Shown here in pieces: positions 1 through 6,318 of a stretch of 6,318 bases of DNA; positions within the stretch are counted from its first letter, which is position 1, and each line of letters starts with the position of its first letter. The notes below the pieces were generated by a model that saw only the letters and a list, made by a program, of their open reading frames with translations, ran no database searches and was not told the DNA's origin. Where the stretch lies: NCBI GenBank assembly GCA_945861915.1, contig CAMAWK010000137.1, positions 1 to 6,318 of the forward strand, in the 5' to 3' direction. The DNA is from Flavobacterium psychrophilum (GTDB taxonomy: Bacteria; Bacteroidota; Bacteroidia; Flavobacteriales; Flavobacteriaceae). A program made the position numbers and the translations under genes.

Positions 1-1614
1 ATAAGTGATAAACAAAAAATCACCATTTCAGCCAATGCGAATGCACCTTCAACAATCCTAATTAAGTATGCTGTTTCTTATGTGAGTTTAGAGCAGGCTA
101 AACTTAATTTTGAGAAGGAATTGCGAACACAAAGTTTTGATGAATTGTCAAAATCAGGAAAAATAAAGTGGGAAAATGCTATAAATCAAATACAAGTAGA
201 AGGGGGGACAGAAGCTCAAAAAAGAACCTTTTACACTTCCTTATACCGAACTTATGAGCGAATGGTTAACATCAATGAAGGTGGAAAGTATTACAGTGGG
301 TATGATCAAAAAGTGCATACTTCAAATCGGCCTTTTTATGTAGATGATTGGATTTGGGACACCTATCGAGCGCAACACCCGCTGCGAACAATCCTAGATC
401 CGAACATGGAAGATGACATATTGAACTCCTATACATTGATGTACGAACAAAGTGGCTGGATGCCAACATTTCCTCAGGTTTTTGGCAACCATCTTTGCAT
501 GAATTCCTATCATTCCTCTGCTATTTTTATAGATGGATATCGAAAAGGGCTCAAGAATTATAATGTACAAAAAGCGTATGAAGGGATTAAGAAAAATTTA
601 ATTGCTGGCACTTTTATTCCTTGGAGACAAGGCAACCCTCGATTGCCTATTGATGACATATACCATAAAAACGGCTATTTTCCATCATTAAAAATAGATG
701 AAAAAGAAACAGAACCCAATGTGGACAGTTTTGAGAAAAGACAACCCGTGGCAGTATCCTTAGGGATTACCTACGATTTTTGGGCCTTAGCCGAACTGTC
801 AAAAGAACTCGGCAAAAAAAATGATTATGCTCTTTTTGCTCCAAAAGCCAAAAATTATAAAACCTTATGGCATCCTGAAAAACGCTTATTTATGCCAAAA
901 GACGCTAACGGCGACTGGGTAATGATAGACCCAAAAAATGGAGGAGGAAAAGGGTTTAGAGAATATTATGATGAAAACAATGGCTGGACCTATGCCTGGG
1001 ATGTGCAACATGACATCGTTGGATTGACGGAATTACTTGGAGGCAAAAAAGGGGCCGAAACGCGTTTGGATCAATTGTTTAGAGAGTCTCTTGATATGGG
1101 TAAGAGCGATTTCTACATAAATGGGTCTAATTCCACGGGACTTGTTGGGCAATTTTCTATGGGTAATGAACCTTCGTTTCACATCCCGTATTTGTACAAC
1201 TATTTTGGAGCTCCTTGGAAAACGCAGAAACGTACCCGTTTTCTTTTAGATACATGGTTTAAAGATAATGTATTTGGGATTCCTGGAGACGAAGATGGTG
1301 GGGGTATGACGGCTTTTGTGGTGTTTACCGCTATGGGTTTATATCCTGTGACTCCCGGCGAGCCCTACTATACTATTACAAGTCCTTTATTTGATAGAAC
1401 ATCAATTAATCTAAAAAATGGAAAAACTTTCGCAATTCTTGCTAAAGGAGCCAGTAAAACCAAAAAATACATTCAAAAGGCTTTCCTAAATAATACTGAA
1501 ATTGATGCTCCCTTTATAACCCACGCCCAAATAATGGCAGGAGGTGAATTAAAGCTTGAATTATCTGAACTTCCAAATAAAGAATGGGGAAAAAATGCTA
1601 AAATTCCAAATTAG
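1..1614 (+). CDS. GH92 family exo-alpha-mannosidase, 5'-truncated by the window edge
   Basis: This gene encodes a glycoside hydrolase of family 92, Ca2+-dependent inverting exo-enzymes that remove terminal alpha-mannose from mannans or N-glycans, usually in the periplasm or on the surface of Bacteroidota. The frame is open from base 1, and the first visible residues (KYAVSYVSLEQAKLNFEKEL) match the end of the family's N-terminal beta-sandwich. The GTG at 82 is therefore internal, and the true start is upstream. Some 537 residues are visible; family members usually have 700-780. Numbering from the first visible codon, the (alpha/alpha)6 part shows DDWIWDTYRAQHPL (115-128), E325 in DENNGW (the expected general acid), WDVQHD (333-338), GNEPSFHIPYLYNYFGAPWK from 388, and GDEDGGGMTAF (429-439), whose D430 and D432 fit the catalytic-base pair. 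The ending GGELKLELSELPNKEWG is a normal GH92 C-terminus. The sulfatase gene follows 45 bases later on the same strand. Family assignment is firm; linkage specificity (alpha-1,2, -1,3, -1,4 or -1,6) cannot be read here. Confidence 0.96.
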   Translation: MSDKQKITISANANAPSTILIKYAVSYVSLEQAKLNFEKELRTQSFDELSKSGKIKWENAINQIQVEGGTEAQKRTFYTSLYRTYERMVNINEGGKYYSGYDQKVHTSNRPFYVDDWIWDTYRAQHPLRTILDPNMEDDILNSYTLMYEQSGWMPTFPQVFGNHLCMNSYHSSAIFIDGYRKGLKNYNVQKAYEGIKKNLIAGTFIPWRQGNPRLPIDDIYHKNGYFPSLKIDEKETEPNVDSFEKRQPVAVSLGITYDFWALAELSKELGKKNDYALFAPKAKNYKTLWHPEKRLFMPKDANGDWVMIDPKNGGGKGFREYYDENNGWTYAWDVQHDIVGLTELLGGKKGAETRLDQLFRESLDMGKSDFYINGSNSTGLVGQFSMGNEPSFHIPYLYNYFGAPWKTQKRTRFLLDTWFKDNVFGIPGDEDGGGMTAFVVFTAMGLYPVTPGEPYYTITSPLFDRTSINLKNGKTFAILAKGASKTKKYIQKAFLNNTEIDAPFITHAQIMAGGELKLELSELPNKEWGKNAKIPN

Positions 1615-1659
1615 AACTTGAAGTATAAAAAAATAAAAACAATTAATTAGATTAAATCC

Positions 1660-3288
1660 ATGAATTCTAAAAATTATTTCTATTTATTAGTTCCAGTAAT
1701 TTATTTTTTAGTTGCACTAATTAATTTTTCACTGATAAGTTGTAATACGGCATTTGTAGCCACAAATAAAATACCAAAAAAGAAACCAAACATCTTGTTT
1801 ATTATGACAGATGATCACGCATTGGCCGCCATTAGTGCTTACAAAGGTTTTTTGGCGAAAGTGGCTCCGACCCCAAATATAGATCGTATCGCCAGGGAAG
1901 GGGTACGTTTTAATAATATGATTTGTACCAATTCTATTTGTGGTCCCTCAAGAGCTTCCATTATTACCGGAAAATACAGTCATGTAAATGGTTTTTTTAA
2001 AAATGAAGGGGGCGGTGATTTTGATGGTTCACAACAAACTTTTCCGAAGTTACTTCAAAGTGCAGGTTATGAAACAGCCGTAATTGGTAAATGGCATCTA
2101 GGAACCGCACCTACAGGTTTTGATTATTATAAAGTATTATTTAATAAAGAAGGTCAGGGTACTTATTTTGATCCCGTTTTTGAAGCAACAGGAAATAAAA
2201 TTATTGAAGAAAAAGGAAAACATTCTACAGCAATAATAAAAGAAGATGCTATTAAATGGTTAAAAAACAGAACGAAAAAGGATAGTCCATTTATGCTCAT
2301 GTATCAGTTTAAAGCGCCGCATCGCCCTTGGGAGCCTGGACCTGGTTATGAAGATTATCTTAGGGATGTTAGCATTCCGTATCCAACCACTTTTAATGAT
2401 GATTATAAAGGAAGGGCCGCTGCAAAAGAAGCATGGATGCGAATCGACGGCCACATGAACAGAAAGGATTTGAAAATTAAACCTCCTAAAGGACTATCAG
2501 AAGAACAACTTAATGCATGGAATAGTTTTGGCAATAATGATGGCGAATTTTGGACGCCGGATTCTATCATGACAGACACCCAAAGAAAAGAGTGGAAATA
2601 CCAGCACTATATAAAGGATTATTTACGTGTTGTAAAAGGTGTTGATGATGCTGTTGGCGATATGCTAAAGTATTTAGATGAAAGCGGTTTAGCCGAAAAC
2701 ACAATAGTGGTTTATACTTCTGATCAAGGTTTTTATTTAGGGGAACACGGTTGGTTTGATAAAAGGTTTATGTATGAAGAATCCTTACACATGCCGCTTT
2801 TAATGCGTTATCCTAAGCATATTGCCGCAAGTACGGTTAGCAATGATTTGCTTTTAAATATAGATTTTGCCCCTACATTATTAAGTTTAGCAGGTATTGA
2901 AATTCCCAAAGACATACAAGGAAAGAGTTTTGTGCCAGTTCTAGAAAACAAAAAGGATAAACCTCTTAGAGATGCCGTTTATTATCACTATTACGAATAT
3001 CCGTATTGGCATCATGTACAGCCTCATTACGGAATAAGAACGGAACGCTATAAATTAATACATTATTATTACGACATGGATAACTGGGAGTTATTCGATT
3101 TGAAAAAAGACCCTTTTGAAGTAAATAATGTTTATGACAATACAGCAAACGCGGCATTGATTTCAAATCTTAAAACAAGATTGGAAGAACTGAAAAAAGA
3201 ATACAAAATGGATTTGTCAGATGAAGCCCTTAAAAAAATGACAAAACTGAGTATAGATAGACGCTATAGAGTAGAACCTGCAAATTGA
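1660..3288 (+). CDS. S1 family formylglycine-dependent sulfatase, lipoprotein
   Basis: This complete 542-residue arylsulfatase-superfamily (S1) enzyme hydrolyses sulfate esters, here probably on a glycan. The N-terminus has a hydrophobic stretch (about 7-26) ending in the lipobox LISC, with C28 as lipidation site, so it is probably membrane-anchored. Catalytic features are all present: D51-D52 (metal), C94 in CGPSR followed by ASIITG (the Cys oxidised to formylglycine), GKWH with K144 and H146, KAPHRPW with H221, and D355-Q356 (metal) with H363 and K368 in GEHGWFDKR. The C-terminal subdomain includes YYHYYEYP, HYGIRTERYKLIHYY and WELFDLKKDPFEVNN. The overall pattern (KAPHRPW, YIKDYLRVVKGVDD, DQGFYLGEHGWFDKRFMYEES) resembles N-acetylglucosamine-6-sulfatase-like S1 members, but a subfamily number would be a guess. 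No Shine-Dalgarno precedes the ATG, as is usual in this phylum. The gene needs a formylglycine-generating enzyme encoded elsewhere. The GH92 gene 45 bases upstream suggests one operon and a sulfated mannose-containing substrate (inference). Confidence 0.97.
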   Translation: MNSKNYFYLLVPVIYFLVALINFSLISCNTAFVATNKIPKKKPNILFIMTDDHALAAISAYKGFLAKVAPTPNIDRIAREGVRFNNMICTNSICGPSRASIITGKYSHVNGFFKNEGGGDFDGSQQTFPKLLQSAGYETAVIGKWHLGTAPTGFDYYKVLFNKEGQGTYFDPVFEATGNKIIEEKGKHSTAIIKEDAIKWLKNRTKKDSPFMLMYQFKAPHRPWEPGPGYEDYLRDVSIPYPTTFNDDYKGRAAAKEAWMRIDGHMNRKDLKIKPPKGLSEEQLNAWNSFGNNDGEFWTPDSIMTDTQRKEWKYQHYIKDYLRVVKGVDDAVGDMLKYLDESGLAENTIVVYTSDQGFYLGEHGWFDKRFMYEESLHMPLLMRYPKHIAASTVSNDLLLNIDFAPTLLSLAGIEIPKDIQGKSFVPVLENKKDKPLRDAVYYHYYEYPYWHHVQPHYGIRTERYKLIHYYYDMDNWELFDLKKDPFEVNNVYDNTANAALISNLKTRLEELKKEYKMDLSDEALKKMTKLSIDRRYRVEPAN

Positions 3289-4059
3289 TTTTTTTTGAAA
3301 ATGAATCACTTTATAGAGAGCTTCTTTCCCTAAATATTCAAAAAATAGCTGAGGTAGGGAGCAGTATAAAGTTATTTCAAAGTTTTAGCCGATAAACAAA
3401 AAAAAATATTTTAATTTAATTGAATATTTTGTTTAAAAATGAGGTTTAGCATATAAATCCGTAAACTGATGAAAAATCCCAAAAAAACCTTCAAAATCAT
3501 TAGAGAATAGAATGTAACAGGTTTGTTAAATCAATAAAAAAAACAACTTTTTTTTAATTGATTAATTTATTTTTTCATTAAAATATCCATTATTAATGAA
3601 TAATTAATGAATTATTAATGTTTACTAGTTTTATTTGTCAAAAAATTAATTTTAAAACTTAAGTTAATAAACTAACCTTAATAAAGATGGATTCATCAGT
3701 ATGGATCGCATTGTTGATTTTTATTTTACGGATAACCTCGAGCTCAATTTAAAAAAATAATGTCTTGTAGGATGCTGTTTGAAAAATTAAAAATGTAAAG
3801 CAAAATTCATAAAGATTTAAAACATTAAGGAAAATTAAGGGGAGTTGTTCGAAAGTTTAAAAGTTGTAAAGTCAATACAACCTATTTGTATTTTTTAACG
3901 AGGTCACCCAAATTCAAAACTAAAGTACCTCACAAAAAAGGATTATAAAAAAACCTGTTTAAAAAACAATAACAGTCGAAAATAAATTTTAGGTACACCC
4001 TAAATAAAAAAAAATTGGGAAGAGTTCTCAATACTATTTAATCAAAAAACCATTAATTT
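3289..4059. other. AT-rich intergenic spacer without a recognisable gene
   Basis: This stretch is dominated by A and T runs and has stops in all frames; the longest start-to-stop readings are about 20 codons (for example 3687-3752 and 3701-3760) and resemble nothing I know. It starts with a run of eight T right after the sulfatase stop, but no GC stem precedes that run, so it is not a standard terminator. A possible 7-pair stem (3326-3332 with 3355-3361, one G-T pair, 22-base loop) has no T tract after it. I found no clean match to the Bacteroidota promoter consensus (TTTG about 20 bases before TAnnTTTG). The only ordered element is the tandem repeat at 3589-3621, listed separately. The transcription end of the sulfatase operon and possibly the promoter of the downstream gene should lie in this spacer. 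Confidence 0.7.
3589..3621. repeat. Three 11-base tandem repeats, AT-rich
   Basis: Three adjacent copies read ATTATTAATGA (3589-3599), ATAATTAATGA (3600-3610) and ATTATTAATGT (3611-3621). Copies 1 and 3 differ only in the last base; copy 2 differs from copy 1 at one position. Because each copy contains TTAAT and ATTAA-type half-sites, neighbouring copies also form inverted repeats: TTAAT at 3593-3597 with ATTAA at 3603-3607, and TTAAT at 3604-3608 with ATTAA at 3614-3618, both with five bases between. A related shorter palindrome, TTAAT-TG-ATTAA, lies just upstream at 3554-3565. The period is close to one helical turn, which would place the copies on one face of the DNA and suits cooperative protein binding or bending (inference). 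Low sequence complexity means chance origin is possible. Confidence 0.6.
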
Positions 4060-4328
4060 ATGAAAAAGAATTTCAATTCTTACAAAAAACCAAAATGACG
4101 AGGAATGCCTCTACACAGCGCCTTTTGTTGACTCTTTGTCAATAGGGCTATGGTGCAAGGACCTTTAGCTGGAACGCAAGTTTCGCGAACAACTGGATTA
4201 CTACTGGCAACTATGTAAAAACAGGAACTGCCGGTAGGGATACTTATCCTGGGGAAACTTCAGGACAACAAATAAATGGTAATGAACTCTCAAGGGTCGC
4301 TAATTTTTATTTGTATAATAAATTTTAA
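4060..4328 (+). pseudogene. Decayed coding sequence of unknown family
   Basis: An ATG at 4060 opens MKKNFNSYKKPK and meets TGA at 4096-4098. Shifting to the frame of the ATG at 4095 gives MTRNASTQRLLLTLCQ and then TAG at 4143-4145. The same frame then runs 60 codons to TAA at 4326-4328: GYGARTFSWNASF, NNWITTGNYVKTG, GRDTYPGETSGQQ and SRVANFYLYNKF. The joined reading looks like a basic N-terminus plus the start of a hydrophobic signal-peptide core (LLLTL) followed by a soluble segment rich in Gly, Asn, Thr and aromatic residues. The stretch is visibly richer in G and C than the spacer before it, as expected of former coding DNA. One extra base in the A6 run at 4084-4089 would join the first two pieces, but the TAG would remain. 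I do not recognise the family. It could be a remnant of a secreted or outer-membrane protein with an internal deletion. A live short gene or sequencing errors are alternatives. Confidence 0.5.
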
Positions 4329-4354
4329 ACTCAATATAATTAAAAAAATCGATT

Positions 4355-6318
4355 ATGAAAAAAAATATTTTTTATACTTTATGCCTTCTATTTTTAGTGG
4401 GCAATTTGTATTCTCAACAAACCGTATGGGTTAAGGTTGGCGCTACAGGAACTGGTGATGGTTCAAGTGAAGTTAATGCTTTTACTACTATAGGTGCTGG
4501 TCTATTGCAAATAGATTCAGCAGGCGATATTCTTAGGGTTGTGGGAACTGTTCCTGCTTCAGGAATAGGTTTGACTACAACTACAGCTGGTGTGTCACTC
4601 AATAAAAATTTCGCGTACACTATAGAAGGTGATGCAGGAGGTTCAACTTTGACGGGTACTGCTGGTGCTACTAGAATGTTTACAATCAACAGTGCTTCTG
4701 TAGGTCACGACGTAACTTTTAAAAACATCAAATTTACTGGGGCTACTGGTTCTACAGGAGCAGGTGGAGGAGTTCTTTTATGTAATCAGCCTGCTACTGT
4801 AAAATTTGAAAATTGCATTTTTGATGGAAATTCCTTGGCATCAAGCGTCATAGCAGGTGGTGGAGCTCTTAACTTTACTGGTACTGCTACTACAAAGCCG
4901 CTTGTAACTATTACTGATTGTACTTTTAAAAACAATACTTCCCCAAATATTGGCGGTGCTATTTTCTCCACTCATGCAAATCTTACAATAACTAGGACTA
5001 CTTTTTATAATAATAAAACGCTAGGTACAAGTGGTACTATTTGGGGTGGTGCTGCTTTGTATGTTGCTGCTGGTACTACAAGTGTAAATAGTTTGACAAA
5101 TTGCACATTTTATCAAAATACTGCAACCTTTCCTGTATCTGTTAACCAAGATTTTGGAATAATAAGAACAGAGGCAGGGAATACTACTGTAACAAATTGC
5201 TTATTTTATGATAATAAAGCAGCTGTGGGTAATCCAATTACCAATAGTTCCCCATCAGACTGGGGTGCTAGTGCGACTGGAACACAAACTTTCACCTACT
5301 CTATAGGGCAGTGGATAACTAGTAATATAGATTCTGTAACAAATTCTATTGTATTTAAAAGAGCATCTGCTGCTCCGTTTGAAGTAGCCGCCAACCTAAC
5401 CTCTTCTAACTTAACTTGGGAAGATGCTAGTAATAAAGTTAAATTTAGTGTTGCACCTGCTGGAGCTCATACTCCTATAGCTTTTGGATCTGACGGTAAA
5501 GATGTTGGTGCCTGGGATTGTGGCACTCGTGTAGCTCCAACTTTTGATCAAGTGGCTGCCATTTGTTCCGGAGCAACTTTATCGGCTTTGCCAACAACCT
5601 CTAACAATGGAATTACAGGAACTTGGTCGCCAGCTTTGGATAATACGACTACAACTACGTACACCTTTTTACCAGGCGTAGGTCAGTGTGCTCTAAGTAC
5701 AACAATGACCATTACGGTGAATCCATCAACAACAACTGGAAGTGTAACAGTTTCACAAAACACGCCTTATACATGGGCAGAAAATAGTGTAACGTATACT
5801 GAAACAACAACAACTAGTATAACTACTGGCTGTAACACCGCCACATTGAATTTTACTTTACTTGGGGCTAGTGCTCCAACAATTAGTACTTTGACCAGTG
5901 ATGGAACAACTGCTATCACACAAGGGTGTGAAGGGACTACTTTAGTCATTACAGGAACTGACTTCGTAGGTGCCTCAGCAATAACGGTAAACGGTGTTGC
6001 TGTTGCTAGTTTTACTGTTGATAGCAGCACCCAGATAACGGCTACTCTTTCTGCAGGTGCAGTTGCCTCAGGTGCAGTAGCAGTAACGACTCCTGCTGGA
6101 ACAGGAACTTCTGCGGGTAATTTTGCGGTGAATGCACAAACAACCCCAACTTTTACTCAAGTGGCTGCTATTTGTCCAGGAGATAGTTTAAGTGCTTTGC
6201 CAACAACGTCTAACAATAGTATTACAGGAACTTGGTCACCAGCATTAAATAATGCAACTACCACGGCCTATACCTTTACACCAGACGCAGGTCAGTGTGC
6301 TACAACGGCTACAATGAC
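4355..6318 (+). CDS. Large secreted beta-helix/TIG repeat surface protein, 3'-truncated by the window edge
   Basis: The frame is open from the ATG at 4355 through the last base, giving 654 codons plus two bases with no stop. Residues 1-20 (MKKNIFYTLCLLFLVGNLYS) form a Sec signal peptide, probably cut before QQ, which fixes the start. Residues about 22-389 look like a right-handed parallel beta-helix: a TVWVKVGATGTGDGSS cap, then rungs with C-x-F-x-x-N and GGA motifs (CIFDGN at C154, CTFKNN at C189, CTFYQN at C250, CLFYDN at C282), like Pmp/autotransporter repeats, ending DGKDVGAWDCG. Next come a Thr-rich module PTFDQVAAIC...TVNPS (395-458), a second module GSVTVSQNTPYTWAENSVTY... (459-507), an IPT/TIG domain (508-593), and a new copy of the first module from 598. 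Such proteins in Bacteroidota usually end in a type IX secretion sorting domain; that end is outside the window. The role is probably cell-surface adhesion or glycan contact (inference). No catalytic residues can be assigned, so a polysaccharide lyase activity for the helix is possible but unsupported. No Shine-Dalgarno precedes the start; the upstream bases are A-rich. Confidence 0.93.
   Translation, partial: MKKNIFYTLCLLFLVGNLYSQQTVWVKVGATGTGDGSSEVNAFTTIGAGLLQIDSAGDILRVVGTVPASGIGLTTTTAGVSLNKNFAYTIEGDAGGSTLTGTAGATRMFTINSASVGHDVTFKNIKFTGATGSTGAGGGVLLCNQPATVKFENCIFDGNSLASSVIAGGGALNFTGTATTKPLVTITDCTFKNNTSPNIGGAIFSTHANLTITRTTFYNNKTLGTSGTIWGGAALYVAAGTTSVNSLTNCTFYQNTATFPVSVNQDFGIIRTEAGNTTVTNCLFYDNKAAVGNPITNSSPSDWGASATGTQTFTYSIGQWITSNIDSVTNSIVFKRASAAPFEVAANLTSSNLTWEDASNKVKFSVAPAGAHTPIAFGSDGKDVGAWDCGTRVAPTFDQVAAICSGATLSALPTTSNNGITGTWSPALDNTTTTTYTFLPGVGQCALSTTMTITVNPSTTTGSVTVSQNTPYTWAENSVTYTETTTTSITTGCNTATLNFTLLGASAPTISTLTSDGTTAITQGCEGTTLVITGTDFVGASAITVNGVAVASFTVDSSTQITATLSAGAVASGAVAVTTPAGTGTSAGNFAVNAQTTPTFTQVAAICPGDSLSALPTTSNNSITGTWSPALNNATTTAYTFTPDAGQCATTATM
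5537..5728 (+). repeat. Coding repeat module, copy 1 (PTFxQVAAIC type)
   Basis: Residues 395-458 of the surface protein, beginning PTFDQVAAIC and ending TMTITVNPS. The module has two cysteines (C404 and C445) that could pair, a central LPTTSNNGITGTWSPAL and a Thr run before YTF. Compared by eye with the copy starting at 6146, the first 57 residues share 43 identities without a gap, and the first 173 bases share about 138. It looks like a small Ig-like beta-sandwich of the type strung along Bacteroidota adhesins (inference from composition). Confidence 0.85.
5876..6133 (+). other. IPT/TIG immunoglobulin-like domain within the surface protein
   Basis: Residues 508-593 read PTISTLTSDGTTAITQGCEG, then TTLVITGTDFVGASAITVNG, STQITATLSAGAVASGAVAV and TTPAGTGTSAGNFAVN. 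The order P-x-I-x-x-L, G-x-x-L-x-I-x-G-x-x-F, I-x-V-x-G-x-x-x-x-x-F, S-x-x-x-I-x-A, G-x-V-x-V-x-T-P-x-G is the usual IPT/TIG pattern. These domains act as spacers or binding modules in surface proteins. It sits between the two copies of the PTFxQVAAIC module and so belongs to the larger 203-residue period. Confidence 0.8.
6146..6318 (+). repeat. Coding repeat module, copy 2, cut by the window edge
   Basis: Second copy of the module, from PTFTQVAAICPG to ATM at the last complete codon, aligned without gaps to 5537-5709. It starts exactly 609 bases (203 codons) after copy 1. The conserved core GITGTWSPAL reads SITGTWSPAL here, and the two cysteines are kept. Differences between copies are spread along the module and include synonymous changes, so the duplication is not very recent. 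Confidence 0.85.

Noticed and set aside
82..1614. GTG at 82 as the start of the GH92 gene
   Set aside because: The frame is open back to base 1, and the residues before it continue the conserved GH92 N-terminal domain end, so this GTG is an internal Val.
3326..3361. Stem-loop as terminator of the sulfatase operon
   Set aside because: Only about seven pairs including a G-T pair, a 22-base loop and no T tract after it.
3403..3430. AAAATATT / AATATTTT inverted repeat with a 12-base loop
   Set aside because: Eight A-T pairs only, in a spacer where such matches are expected by chance; too weak to call a terminator.
3687..3760. Short open readings MDSSVWIALLIFILRITSSSI (3687-3752, split by frame from 3701-3760)
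   Set aside because: About 20 codons each, overlapping in different frames, no known peptide pattern and no supporting context.
3988..4004. Hairpin TTTAGG-TACAC-CCTAAA
   Set aside because: A perfect but only 6-pair stem; followed by an A run rather than T on the plus strand, and no minus-strand gene needs a terminator there.
4060..4328. GH11-like or SusC/SusD identity for the broken gene
   Set aside because: Some aromatic/Asn-rich strands and the Phe end looked suggestive, but no family signature could be matched with confidence, so no name was given.
3289..4354. Insertion sequence, CRISPR array or tRNA in the spacer
   Set aside because: No transposase reading, no matched terminal inverted repeats, no regularly spaced direct repeats with unique spacers, and no cloverleaf-like GC-rich arms were seen.
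4414..6030. Minus-strand open frames at 4414-4689, 4786-4971 and 5767-6030
   Set aside because: They are Val/Pro/Ala-rich mirror readings of the Thr/Gly/Ala-rich plus-strand surface protein and have no domain or signal of their own.

Overview
The window looks like a stretch of a marine-type Flavobacteriia/Bacteroidota chromosome. The evidence is low G+C, very AT-rich intergenic DNA, start codons without Shine-Dalgarno sequences, a GH92 alpha-mannosidase next to a lipoprotein S1 sulfatase (typical of polysaccharide utilisation loci), and a large repetitive secreted surface protein of the kind Bacteroidota export by type IX secretion. Genus and species cannot be read from the sequence.

Layout. 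(1) Bases 1-1614, plus strand: the C-terminal 537 residues of a GH92 exo-alpha-mannosidase whose start lies upstream of the window. (2) After a 45-base gap, 1660-3288, plus strand: a complete S1 formylglycine sulfatase with a lipoprotein signal. The two are probably co-transcribed and probably act together on a sulfated alpha-mannose-containing glycan; the substrate is inferred. (3) 3289-4354: about 1 kb without an intact gene. It is extremely AT-rich, holds a 33-base block of three 11-base tandem repeats (3589-3621), and ends in a stretch (about 4060-4328) that reads like a decayed coding sequence, with one frame change and one in-frame stop. (4) 4355 to the window end, plus strand: the first 654 codons of a large secreted protein that is still open at the right edge. 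It has a signal peptide, a right-handed beta-helix with Pmp-like C-x-F-x-x-N / GGA repeats, and then tandem Thr-rich modules and an IPT/TIG domain, with one module starting again 203 residues later.

The GH92/sulfatase pair is the end of a glycan-degradation operon as far as can be seen. The adhesin-like gene is probably a separate transcription unit, set apart by the long degenerate spacer. No RNA gene, CRISPR array or intact mobile element was recognised. I did not find a convincingly new system; the least explained parts are the spacer with its tandem repeats, the decayed gene, and the modular surface protein.
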